This document shows, in pieces, positions 25,058 through 33,598 of a DNA stretch of 64,000 nt; position 1 is the first letter of the stretch; every line of letters starts with the position of its first letter. The position numbers were made by a program, and so were the translations under genes. The stretch lies in assembly GCA_021295955.1 (NCBI GenBank), contig JAGWBJ010000004.1, forward strand, positions 32,001 to 96,000. The letters run 5' to 3'. The notes beneath the pieces were generated by a model. It had not been told where the DNA came from. It saw only the letters and a program-made list of their open reading frames with translations, and searched no databases. The DNA comes from Dehalococcoidia bacterium (GTDB lineage: Bacteria; Chloroflexota; Dehalococcoidia; Lucifugimonadales; JAGWBF01).

Positions 25058-25906
25058 ATGAAGGTAGGAGTCTCATTTCCGACGGTGATCGATTCTCCGG
25101 TGGACCCCGTGGCCTTCGCTCGAAAAGCCGAGGAGGTGGGCTTCGAGTCCATGTGGGTCCCCGAGCACCCGGTCCTACCGGTGCACTCGTCCTCCAGGTT
25201 CCCCGGCTCAGCCGATGGGCGGGTCCCGGACACCTACTCCTACATGATGGACCCCTTTGTGGCCCTTTCGGCCGCCTCGGCGGTGACGACCACCCTGAAG
25301 CTGGCCACTGGGATCTGCCTGGTGCCCGAGCGCAACACCATCCTCCTGGCCAAGCTCATCGCCAGCCTGGACCACTACTCCGGGGGCAGGTTTATCTTCG
25401 GCATCGCCGCCGGTTGGCTCCGGGAGGAGACGGAGCTGATGGGCGGCGACTTCGAGCACAGGTGGACCCAGACGCGGGAGCAGGTGGAGGCGATGAAGGA
25501 GCTGTGGACCCGGGAGGAGCCCGAGTTCCACGGCAGGTACGTGGACTTCCCTTCCGTGCGCTGCTATCCCAAGCCCGTTCAGAAACCCCATCCGCCGGTC
25601 CTGCTGGGAGGCCGGGCCAGGAACGTCTTCCAGCGGGTCGTGCGTTGGGGTGACGGCTGGTTCCCCAACCGTATCACTCCTGAGGAGGTGAGGGAGGGCC
25701 GGGAAGCCCTAGACGGGCTGGCTAAGGCCGCCGGACGGGACCCGGCTTCGGTCTCGATCTCCATCTCCGGACAGTCCCCGGACCGAGACCTGATCGCGGG
25801 GTTCGGGGAGGCGGGCGCCGTCCGGGTCGTCCTGCAGGGCCAGGGCGACTCCACCCAGGGAGCCCTGCGCTGGCTGGAGGAGGCCGCCGGGAAGGTCCTG
25901 GGCTAG
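25058..25906 (+). CDS. LLM-class F420-dependent-type oxidoreductase
   Basis: 282 residues, luciferase-like fold. MKVGVSFPTVIDSPVDPVAF, FESMWVPEHPVLP, GICLVPERNTILLAK and IFGIAAGWLREETELMG are typical of the probable F420-dependent luciferase-like subfamily (TIGR03619-like). AGGAGG at 25047-25052, 5 bases before ATG 25058, fixes the start and rules out longer readings. Its stop overlaps the convergent MmgE/PrpD gene by 4 bases. The substrate is unknown. Confidence 0.9.
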   Translation: MKVGVSFPTVIDSPVDPVAFARKAEEVGFESMWVPEHPVLPVHSSSRFPGSADGRVPDTYSYMMDPFVALSAASAVTTTLKLATGICLVPERNTILLAKLIASLDHYSGGRFIFGIAAGWLREETELMGGDFEHRWTQTREQVEAMKELWTREEPEFHGRYVDFPSVRCYPKPVQKPHPPVLLGGRARNVFQRVVRWGDGWFPNRITPEEVREGREALDGLAKAAGRDPASVSISISGQSPDRDLIAGFGEAGAVRVVLQGQGDSTQGALRWLEEAAGKVLG

Positions 25907-27276
25907 GGCGACTTCACCCTCGCCATCTCCAGTATCTCCCCGATGTGGTCCACCCGCTCCAGGTGCCAGAGGCGGTCCAGGAGGGCGTCGGTGCGGTCCG
26001 GTCCCAGAAGGTCCGTGGACAGGGCCCGGAACTTGGCCTCGACTTCCCGGTCCGTCATCGGGTTCTTCCAGTGGCCGCGGTGATAGGGCACCGGCGACGA
26101 GCGGTGGCGTTCCCCGGACTTCGTCACGACCTCCACCGTTGCCAGCATGGCCTCGGGGGCGCGCCGGTTGGCCTCCTCGGTGGCGGCGACCTTCACCTTT
26201 CCGGTCAGGGCAAGGAGAGACCTGTCCCGCAGGTACTCATCGCCGAAGTGGTGCTCCTCGACGTTGCCGTAGGTCAGCGCCACCGCCACCGAGTAGGGCA
26301 TGCTGTGGTCGGCAGTCTCGCGGTTGGCCGGGCGCCACTTCTCCTCGTCACCGGCCATGATGTCGATGGCTGTCTGCAGGGTCTCCACCCGTACTTCGGC
26401 GATATCCTCGACGCTCGAGACCCTGTCCCGGACCTCCAGGGCCGCCTCGACCACGGTCTGGGAGTAGAGGCCCAGCGGGAACCCCTTGATGGTCGCCTCC
26501 ATCACCTTGAAGGGCCTGCCGTCTCCCCCGAAGGCATCCGGGCTGAAGGGGTCCCGGCTGACGGCGTTGAAAAACCCTCCGAAACCCTCGAAGACGGGGG
26601 ACGGTCCGGTCAGGCCCCGTTGGGCCATCATCGCGGCGAACACGGCGTTGCGGCTGGCGTTGGCGAAGGCGCACCCCTTCCACATGGACACGTCGCCGAT
26701 TCGCGTCTGGTAGAGGGCCACGTTGGGCGCCACACACAGGTTCACTGTCTCCTCGGTCTGCTCTCGGGTCAGGCCCATGGCCTTGGCCGCCCCCAGTCCC
26801 CCGGCCACCACTCCCAGGGTAACGTGGTCGAACCTCCGGCTGCGGACGGACACCGCGTCGCACAGGCGGCAGAAGGCCTCGTAGGCCAGGACGACGGAGG
26901 TGATCACCGTCTTCCCCCCGGCGCCGCTGACCTCGGCGGGAGACAGGACGGCGGCGATGGCGTCGCTGGGATGCCCCGACTCCAGGCTGGTGTACCCGTC
27001 GTTGAAGTCCAGGTACCGGACCATGACCCCGTTGGCGAAAGCGGCCAGGTCGGGGCTTGTCTTCCCTCCGCTGCCCAGAACCGTGGCGGGTTGGGTACTG
27101 GTGACCGTCTCCGCCATCTCCCGGGCTATTCTGCTGGGCTCGCTGTGGTAGGCGCCGATGGCGCACCCCAGGGTGTCGACGATGAGCAGCTTCGTCCGCT
27201 TCAGGGCCTCCTCGGAGATGTCCTCGTATCTCAGGGAGCGGCCGTAGGAGCTCAGGTATCGGGCTATGGTATCCAT
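25903..27276 (-). CDS. MmgE/PrpD family protein (2-methylcitrate dehydratase-like), paralogue 1
   Basis: 457 residues. Typical landmarks are DTLGCAIGAYHSEP, VRYLDFNDGYTS, the SGHPSDAIAAVL segment, SMWKGCAFANASRN and RETADHSMPYSVAVALTYG. The family contains 2-methylcitrate, cis-aconitate and iminodisuccinate-type lyases; the substrate here is undetermined. A related protein at 40864-42240 shares the same landmarks. It lies 56 bases downstream of the frameshifted NUDIX gene. Confidence 0.92.
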   Translation of the reverse strand: MDTIARYLSSYGRSLRYEDISEEALKRTKLLIVDTLGCAIGAYHSEPSRIAREMAETVTSTQPATVLGSGGKTSPDLAAFANGVMVRYLDFNDGYTSLESGHPSDAIAAVLSPAEVSGAGGKTVITSVVLAYEAFCRLCDAVSVRSRRFDHVTLGVVAGGLGAAKAMGLTREQTEETVNLCVAPNVALYQTRIGDVSMWKGCAFANASRNAVFAAMMAQRGLTGPSPVFEGFGGFFNAVSRDPFSPDAFGGDGRPFKVMEATIKGFPLGLYSQTVVEAALEVRDRVSSVEDIAEVRVETLQTAIDIMAGDEEKWRPANRETADHSMPYSVAVALTYGNVEEHHFGDEYLRDRSLLALTGKVKVAATEEANRRAPEAMLATVEVVTKSGERHRSSPVPYHRGHWKNPMTDREVEAKFRALSTDLLGPDRTDALLDRLWHLERVDHIGEILEMARVKSP

Positions 27277-27332
27277 GGTGTCCTCCCGGTGCGGTAGGAT
27301 GGGGCTCGACGCCCTCTCGCTGGGACGGGCCG

Positions 27333-27910
27333 TCAGTCGAAGACCGTGGGACTCCCGGGAAGCCGGAATAGCTGCTTCATCTGGGCGTGGGTAACACGGT
27401 TACGGGACGGGTCTGGCAGTTCGTCCTCCCAAAGAGGCCTGCGCCCTCGGTCTCCGCGCTCTCCATGGGCGCCTCGTCGACCAGTCGACATAGGAAGAAT
27501 AGCATGTACACCGCGAATGGGTAAGGCGTATGGTCGTGGCGGTCCCGATCGTACAGGGCCAGGACCCGTACGGCCTCGGTCAGGTACCCAGACTCCTCCC
27601 GCACTTCCCGGTCCACCGCTTCGCCGGTCGACTCGTGGACTTCGGCCCATCCCCCCGGCAGGGACCACAGCCCGGCGTCCCGTTCCTTCACGAGCAGTAT
27701 CTTGGCGTCCCGCAAGACGACGCCCGTTACGTCGACCCTCGGCGTGGCGTGGCCCGTTTCGCCGGCCCATAGGTCTGCCACGCAGGAGGCCTCGGCGTCC
27801 GATTGCTCGCCCATGATCTCCGCCGCTATGTCACGGACCGAGGTGTATCGCTCGGTATCGAAGGGGTCCTTCGAGTACGTGAGCCCGTCCTGTGCTATCG
27901 TGGCCAGCAT
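27333..27910 (-). pseudogene. NUDIX hydrolase gene with a C-terminal frameshift
   Basis: The first 170 codons encode an intact NUDIX protein. The box GWAEVHESTGEAVDREVREE (residues 87-106) with SGY fits Gx5Ex7REUxEExGU exactly, preceded by VDVTGVVLRDAKILLVKER and an N-terminal helical domain. Near 27423-27430 the frame breaks: frame 1 ends in a short unrelated tail (stop at 27377), whereas the next frame continues with EDELPDPSRNRVTHAQMKQL and ends at 27333, as expected for the family. One base appears to be lost. It could be a real pseudogene, a phase-variable gene or an assembly error. Confidence 0.75.
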
Positions 27911-28022
27911 CCTGGCCCACCGGACTCACTTCAACTCATGGAATTCCCTTCACGCTGCGGGAGGATGGTGGCACAAGTCATCCTCATCGGTCTAGGGGCT
28001 ATCCACCTTCGTAGTCTGGTAG

Positions 28023-28529
28023 TCACTTCGTGGTAACGACCAAGGAGTGACTGGACGCTCCCAGCAAGGTCTTCTCCTGCTCCACGGAGCGAATCCAGCC
28101 GAGTAGCTGCTCTCTCTTCCTAGGGTTTGACATTCGGTCGTCGAGGTCTGGAGCCATCTCCCCCGGCCCTTCCACCGCGTAGAGACCCTGCTGGTGGTAT
28201 CCCGCCTCGTGAAGTTCGCCCTCTAGCTCCTCTGGCCGATGGAGGAAGGCCGTGGTGAAGTGACTAAGAGTATCCAAACGACCACGATGCTGTCCGTCCT
28301 CCAGGTCTCGGCGGAGCATGGAACCGAAGGTCGGATCGTCGATAAAGGCCTGTCTGATACCGTGCAGGAGCGAAGCAAACAGGCTGATGGCAGTGGCGAC
28401 CAGCAAGCCTCCAGGCTTCAGCACCCTGTGTACCTCTCGTAGTGCGGCCAGTCTCTGATCTCTAGCGGATATGTGGCACAGAGGGCCCATAGGGAGCACC
28501 GCGTCCACGTTGGCAATCGACAGCTTCAA
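28023..28529 (-). pseudogene. Decayed class I SAM methyltransferase (N-terminal SAM site missing)
   Basis: 168 residues matching only the C-terminal half of a methyltransferase: VDAVLPMGPLCHI (motif IV area), LREVHRVLKPGGLLVATAIS (motif V/VI area) and LHEAGYHQQGLYAVEGPG. The GxGxG SAM-binding half is absent. Just upstream another frame reads VPGYLKSDI, which would fit the preceding strand, so a frameshift near 28530-28545 is likely, with the region beyond it decayed. Codon use and GC are lower than in the neighbours. Confidence 0.6.
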
Positions 28530-28780
28530 TATCGGACTTCAAATAGCCCGGTACAAGGCCTCGAGCCCTTAGTGCGCAAGAAAATGGGTCCTGCAGCCCC
28601 CCCTTAGGTCCGCGAGGCCTCGAAATAACCCCAGAGGTGACGAGACCCTGAGGGCATACCGAGGCCCCTGCACCCTGGGACGCCAAAGCCAATGATTGGC
28701 GCCTTCCGCGGTTCATCAGCCGGAAGGCCCACGCGGGGCGGCCCTGAATACGCTTGGTGATGAATCTGGGGCCCAGCGGT
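28530..28780. other. Apparently non-coding stretch before the cobalamin promoter
   Basis: No convincing coding frame, repeat or RNA was seen. Only the possible remnant of the upstream methyltransferase half lies at its left end. Confidence 0.5.
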
Positions 28781-28809
28781 TTGACAGACCCCGGTGCCTT
28801 GATTACAAT
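28781..28809 (+). promoter_or_regulatory. Consensus sigma70 promoter of the cobalamin operon
   Basis: TTGACA (28781-28786), exactly 17 bases, TACAAT (28804-28809). The start is expected near 28816, just ahead of the riboswitch. Confidence 0.85.
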
Positions 28810-28844
28810 AGCCCCTGTAGATTAACAGACGAATAGCTGTCCTG

Positions 28845-28995
28845 GGTACCAAGAAGGTTTAATAGGGCAGGCGGTGAAAATCCGCCGCGGTAGCGCCACT
28901 GTGAACGGGGAGCCCTCCGGCTTTGACCACTGTCCCCTAGAGGATGGGAAGGCGCCGGAAGAGCGAAGATCCGTGAGCCAGGAGACCTGCCCAGG
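28845..28995 (+). ncRNA. Adenosylcobalamin riboswitch (B12 element)
   Basis: The conserved AGCCAGGAGACCTGCC B12 box is at 28976-28991. The upstream core GGTGAAAATCCGCCGCGG and GCCACTGTGA at about 28871-28903 is the standard cobalamin-element L4-L6 region. It is followed by a factor-independent terminator at 29087-29116 directly before cobB, so transcription termination on AdoCbl binding is the likely mechanism. It would repress the whole synthesis and uptake operon when cobalamin is plentiful. Confidence 0.95.
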
Positions 28996-29086
28996 TGCAT
29001 GGAGTCTTGCTCTGCGCACAACAGAGGTAGCTCCTGGGTAGCCGCTGTCCCTCTCCTACCGCCGGTTACCCAAGGCAGAAAGTCGA

Positions 29087-29116
29087 ACCCCTGGCAGCGC
29101 AGAGCCGGGGGTTTTT
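29087..29116 (+). terminator. Rho-independent terminator of the cobalamin riboswitch
   Basis: Stem ACCCCTGGC / GCCGGGGGT (9 bp, one G-U) with an 8-base loop and a run of five T at 29112-29116. The 3' arm also holds the only G-rich sequence in front of the TTG start of cobB. Confidence 0.85.
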
Positions 29117-29118
29117 CG

Positions 29119-30537
29119 TTGTCAGCCAAAAACAGTATCCCAACCTTGGTCGTCGCCGGGGTCCGCAGCGGGGTGGGCAAGACCACCATCGCCACGGGCC
29201 TCATGGCCGCGCTCACGGCCAGGGGCTACAGGGTGGGGCCGTTCAAGGCCGGGCCCGACTACATCGATCCGTCCTATCACCGCATCGCCTGCCGCGTTCC
29301 GTGCCGCAACCTGGACACCTGGCTCCTGTCCCCCGACATGGTGATCGAGCTGTTCCGTAGGGCGGCATCGCCAAGGGACGTGGCCGTGGTGGAGGGGGTC
29401 ATGGGCCTGTACGACGGCCACTCCGGCCTGGACGAGAAGGGCTCCACTGCGGAGCTGGCCAAGCTCCTGGGCGCGCCGGTGGTCCTGGTGGCCGATGCCT
29501 CCAAGGTGGCCCGCAGCGTGGCCGCCGAGGTCCTGGGATACCAGCGCTTCGACCCGGGGGTCGATATCGCCGGCGTCGTGCTCAACGGTATAGCGGGGCC
29601 GGGCCACCTGGAGTTCTGCAAACCCCAGGTGGAGGAGACTACCGGGATACCCGTGTTGGGCTACATGCCCCACCGGCAAGACCTGAGCCAGCCCGAGCGG
29701 CACCTGGGACTCATCCCCACCGTCGAGGGTACGGTGGTTCGGGACTGGTACCGGAGGCTCACGAGCCAGGTGGAGGAGACCATCGACCTGGACCGCCTCA
29801 TGACCTTGGCGTCCCGGGCCAGGCTTCCCGGCTCATCCTCCCAGGTGTTTCCCGAAGAGCCCCAGGGACCCAAGGCCCGCATCGCCGTGGCCATGGACCG
29901 TGCTTTCAGCTTCTACTACCAGGACTCCCTGGACCTGCTGGAGGCCTGGGGAGCCGAGGTCGTGCCCTTCAGCCCCCTGGAGGACCCAGAGTTGCCCGAA
30001 GGCGCCGGAGGGGTGTACATAGGCGGCGGGTTCCCCGAGATGTACGTGGAAGAGCTGTCCCGCAACACGGGCATGATCGCCTCCATACGCGATGCGGCAG
30101 CCAGGGGCATCCCCGTCTACGGGGAGTGCGGCGGCCTCATGTACCTGGGAGAGGGGCTGACGGACTTCCAGGGAGCCCTGCACCCCATGGTGGGCCTTCT
30201 GCCAGTCTCCTCGTCCATGCCGGGCAGCCGTCTGGTCCTGGGGTACCGTGAGGTGGAGGCGTTGGCCGACGGACCCCTGCTCCGGCGAGGGCAAAGGGTT
30301 AGGGGCCATGAGTTTCACTGGTCAGTCCAGGATGGAGCACCGTCCCGGGGAGACGCCGCCTACAGCGTGATCGATCAGGACGGCCGCCTGGAGGGGTTCC
30401 ATTCCGGGAATGTACTGGCGTCCTACGTGCATCTGCACATGGCCAGCGACCCGTCGCTGGCGCCCCGCTTCGTGGATGCATGCTCGGTTAAAGAGAAGGG
30501 TCGTGGACCCGTATCCTCGACGTTCACCCGGAGGTAG
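29119..30537 (+). CDS. cobB: Cobyrinate a,c-diamide synthase
   Basis: Amidates cobyrinate side chains a and c using ATP and glutamine (CobB/CbiA). The N-terminal P-loop is VAGVRSGVGKTTIA with PFKAGPDYIDP; the C-terminal class I glutaminase-like domain has its Cys in VYGECGGLMYLGEGL and a His in GHEFHWS. About 472 residues, normal. The start is the TTG at 29119, two bases after the terminator T-run; earlier codons lie within the riboswitch. It is the first gene of the B12-regulated operon. Confidence 0.94.
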   Translation: MSAKNSIPTLVVAGVRSGVGKTTIATGLMAALTARGYRVGPFKAGPDYIDPSYHRIACRVPCRNLDTWLLSPDMVIELFRRAASPRDVAVVEGVMGLYDGHSGLDEKGSTAELAKLLGAPVVLVADASKVARSVAAEVLGYQRFDPGVDIAGVVLNGIAGPGHLEFCKPQVEETTGIPVLGYMPHRQDLSQPERHLGLIPTVEGTVVRDWYRRLTSQVEETIDLDRLMTLASRARLPGSSSQVFPEEPQGPKARIAVAMDRAFSFYYQDSLDLLEAWGAEVVPFSPLEDPELPEGAGGVYIGGGFPEMYVEELSRNTGMIASIRDAAARGIPVYGECGGLMYLGEGLTDFQGALHPMVGLLPVSSSMPGSRLVLGYREVEALADGPLLRRGQRVRGHEFHWSVQDGAPSRGDAAYSVIDQDGRLEGFHSGNVLASYVHLHMASDPSLAPRFVDACSVKEKGRGPVSSTFTRR

Positions 30538-30543
30538 CTCGAC

Positions 30544-32463
30544 ATGGCGATTTGGTGCAAGGCGATGGGGCTGAGGACGTGCCGTCGGATGATCCTGACC
30601 GGCGTCCTCGCGTTTCTGCTGGCGTTGGGAATGGCCTGCGAAGGGGACCCCACCGCCGTGTTGACGGGCACCTCGCCGCCCTCCGACCAGGTCGGTCCGA
30701 CGGCGAGCCCTGGGGCGCCGTCCACGCCGGAAGCGGCGGCCACCGTGCCGGCCCCGTCCAGCCCGACGGAGGCCGCTGCCACCGCCGAGTCGGCAACGCC
30801 GCCGGCTCCCCGGCCGACCTCTCCAGCGGCTCCGGCCACGCCTTCCCCGGGACCAACCGAGACACCCTCCAGCCTTCCCCTCGTAATCACCGACAGCAAC
30901 GGCAACGACGTCATCTTCGAGGAGCCTCCCCAGCGGATCGTGGCCTACAACGCCGTTGCCGTGGAGACCCTGTTCGCCATGGGCGAGGGCCATCGGGTCG
31001 CCGGCACCCACGATTTCGTCACCTACCCCCCGGAGGCGGACGCCGTGCCCAGGGTTGGGGACGCGTTCAACGTGAACGCCGAAAAGATCCTGGAGACGGA
31101 CCCGGACCTGATATACGTCTTCTTCGCCAGCAGCTACGACCAGGTCAAGGACCTGGGGATCAAGGTGCTGTACCTGGAGAGCCCCACGACTCTGGATGGA
31201 ATTCCCCAGCGAATGCGCATGTGGGGGCAGATAACCGGGAACGTCGATGCGGCCGAGACGCTGGCGGCGGCGTACGAGGCCCGGCTCGACGCGGTACTGG
31301 GCAAGCTGTCCGCCGTGAGCCGGGGTCCCAGAATCCTCTACGATGTGGGGGGAGCCTGGACCGTTGGCCCCGACACCATAATCGGCCAGCTTCTGGACCT
31401 GTTGAAGGCGGAGAACGTTGCCGGAGACCTGGAGGGCTGGAGCCAGATAAGCCCCGAGGTGGTCGTGGAGCGAGACCCCGAGGTGATCATTACGGGCACG
31501 GCCCAGGAGTTCCTGGGCAACCCGGCCTTCCAAGACGTATCGGCGGTGAAGAGCAGGCGGCTCTATTCCGTGGAGCCTTCGGGGGTCCTCAGCGTCTTCG
31601 GCCCCAGGTTCATAGAGGGGGTCGAGGGACTTGCCCGGCTGCTTCACCCGAACGTGTTTGCCTTCCCCGCCGTGGTCACCGACAGCAACGGCAACGACGT
31701 GACGTTCGACGCTCCGCCTGAGCGCATCGTAGCCTTGACCTCGGTGGTGGTGGAGATACTATTCGCCCTGGGGGAGGGTCACCGGATAGTGGGCACCCAC
31801 GACTTCGTCTCGTATCCTCCCGAGGCCGACAGTGTCCCGCGAATGGGCACCGCGTTCCAAGTGAACACGGAGCAGGTTGTCGCGGCGGACCCGGACCTGA
31901 TATCCGTCTTCTATGCCAGCAGCTACGAGCAGGTGGAGGACCTGGGCCCCACGGTGCTGTACCTGGAGAGCCCCAGCACCCTGGACGGGATCCCGGACCG
32001 GATGCGTTTGTGGGGACGTATAACTGGGAAATGGGAAGCCGGCGAGAGGCTGGCCCTGGAGTTCGAGACCAAGCTGAACGCCATACTGGACCGGCTGGCG
32101 TCCCTGGAGCAGGGTCCCCGGCTGTTCCACGACGACTCTCTCCTCTACACCCGGGGCCCCGGTACCGTCTTAGGCCAGGTGTACGACCTGCTCAAGGTCC
32201 AGAACATCGCCCACGATATCGACCGCTATGGGCAGCTAGCCCCCGAGGTCCTGGTGGAGCGAGACCCGGAGGTGATCATCACCACGTTCCCCACCCGGGT
32301 ACAGGAGCTCATGGAGGACCCGGCATTCCAAGAGGTGTCCGCCGTAAAGAACGGCAGGGTCTACGTGGTCCAACCCGATGGGCTCGTCAGCGTCTTCGGC
32401 ACCAGGTTCATAGAGGGGATCGAGTTCCTTGCCCGGGTGATTCACCCGGACCGGTTCGAGTAA
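30544..32463 (+). CDS. Lipoprotein with two tandem BtuF-type cobalamin-binding domains
   Basis: 639 residues. A signal sequence with a lipobox-like LALGMAC (C32) is followed by an 80-residue Pro/Ala/Thr linker (about 33-112), then two homologous periplasmic-binding domains at about 114-371 and 376-639. Each begins VxTDSNGNDVxFxxPPxRIVA and repeats GEGHRxxGTHDFVxYPPEAD, YLESPxTLDGIP, PEVxVERDPEVIIT and RFIEGxExLAR. The repeat period is about 262 residues (786 bases) and is clear in DNA. Context (riboswitch, btuC, btuD) says it captures corrinoids for import. Normal BtuF has one such domain of about 260 residues. Confidence 0.9.
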   Translation: MAIWCKAMGLRTCRRMILTGVLAFLLALGMACEGDPTAVLTGTSPPSDQVGPTASPGAPSTPEAAATVPAPSSPTEAAATAESATPPAPRPTSPAAPATPSPGPTETPSSLPLVITDSNGNDVIFEEPPQRIVAYNAVAVETLFAMGEGHRVAGTHDFVTYPPEADAVPRVGDAFNVNAEKILETDPDLIYVFFASSYDQVKDLGIKVLYLESPTTLDGIPQRMRMWGQITGNVDAAETLAAAYEARLDAVLGKLSAVSRGPRILYDVGGAWTVGPDTIIGQLLDLLKAENVAGDLEGWSQISPEVVVERDPEVIITGTAQEFLGNPAFQDVSAVKSRRLYSVEPSGVLSVFGPRFIEGVEGLARLLHPNVFAFPAVVTDSNGNDVTFDAPPERIVALTSVVVEILFALGEGHRIVGTHDFVSYPPEADSVPRMGTAFQVNTEQVVAADPDLISVFYASSYEQVEDLGPTVLYLESPSTLDGIPDRMRLWGRITGKWEAGERLALEFETKLNAILDRLASLEQGPRLFHDDSLLYTRGPGTVLGQVYDLLKVQNIAHDIDRYGQLAPEVLVERDPEVIITTFPTRVQELMEDPAFQEVSAVKNGRVYVVQPDGLVSVFGTRFIEGIEFLARVIHPDRFE

Positions 32464-32473
32464 CGGCGGAGCA

Positions 32474-33598
32474 ATGAGGATAGGCCTGCCTTTCTCAATG
32501 GGAGCCACGAAAGACCGCGGGACCGCGAGGGACGGGAGCCCGGGGGCCGGAGCGCGTCCCCGGCCCTTGCACATGGTCTACCCGTGGTGGCGTCTGGCTG
32601 TCGGTCTGGTCGTGGTGGTCCTCATTGGCGTGGCGGCCCTGGGCATCGGGTCCGTGAATGTGCCTCCCCTCACCACGACGAAGATACTGGTAGACCAGAT
32701 ACCCTTCGTGGAGGTGGAGGGCGACTGGCCCAACGGCTGGAACTCCATAATCTGGAACATCCGGTTCCCCAGAGTTGTGCTGGCAGGCTTGGTGGGAGCG
32801 TGCCTGGCCATTGCGGGAGCGGCCTATCAGGGCCTGTTCCGTAACCCGTTGGCCGAGCCGGGGCTGATAGGCGTGTCCTCGGGGGCCGCACTGGGCGCCA
32901 CGGTGGTGCTGGTCACCAGTGTACCCTTCTACGTCTTCGGCTACAGCCTGCTGCCCATAGCCGCCTTCGCGGGAGGGATCGTGACGGTAGCCGTGGCCTA
33001 CACCGTGTCCAGGCAGTCCAACGGCGTGCCCCTCCTTACGCTGATCCTGGCGGGGGTGGCCATCGCCTCCCTGGCCACCGCGGTATCGAGCCTTCTGATG
33101 ATACGCAGCGACCCCGATGTTCGGCCTCTGCTCTCCTGGCTCCTGGGCGGAGGCCTGATATCATCCCAGTGGGACGACATCTACCTGCTGCTGCCCTATC
33201 TGGTGGTGGGAGCCCTGATTCTCTTGGGGTACAGCCGTATTCTCAACACCTTCCAGGTAAACGAGGAGGAGGCCAAGCAGCTTGGAGTAAATGTGGAAAA
33301 GACCAAGATCGTCCTCGTCGTGGTGGCAACCCTCATAACGGCCGCCTCCGTATCGGTGGCCGGGATAGTGGGTTTCGTGGGGCTCATAGCTCCACACGCG
33401 GTGAGGCTGATATGGGGGCAGGACAATCGCTTTCTGCTGCCCATGGCCATGCTTGCGGGCGCGGGATTCATGATAGCGGCCGACCTGATAGGCCGGACCA
33501 TAGCCAATCCCAGTGAGCTGCCCGTGGGGGTCGTGACATCCTTCTGCGGGGCGCCCTTCTTCCTCTATCTCTTGCGACAGCGGAGGGTCGTGCTTTGA
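32474..33598 (+). CDS. btuC: Cobalamin ABC transporter permease (FecCD/BtuC family)
   Basis: 374 residues, about ten membrane spans after a roughly 35-residue cytosolic N-terminus. Landmarks are RNPLAEPGLIGVSSGAALGA, LLGGGLISSQWDD and VGFVGLIAPHAVRLIWGQDN, the loop contacting the ATPase. The start is ATG 32474; a later ATG (MVYPWWRL) just before the first span is possible. Its stop overlaps the TTG start of btuD by 4 bases. Confidence 0.94.
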   Translation: MRIGLPFSMGATKDRGTARDGSPGAGARPRPLHMVYPWWRLAVGLVVVVLIGVAALGIGSVNVPPLTTTKILVDQIPFVEVEGDWPNGWNSIIWNIRFPRVVLAGLVGACLAIAGAAYQGLFRNPLAEPGLIGVSSGAALGATVVLVTSVPFYVFGYSLLPIAAFAGGIVTVAVAYTVSRQSNGVPLLTLILAGVAIASLATAVSSLLMIRSDPDVRPLLSWLLGGGLISSQWDDIYLLLPYLVVGALILLGYSRILNTFQVNEEEAKQLGVNVEKTKIVLVVVATLITAASVSVAGIVGFVGLIAPHAVRLIWGQDNRFLLPMAMLAGAGFMIAADLIGRTIANPSELPVGVVTSFCGAPFFLYLLRQRRVVL

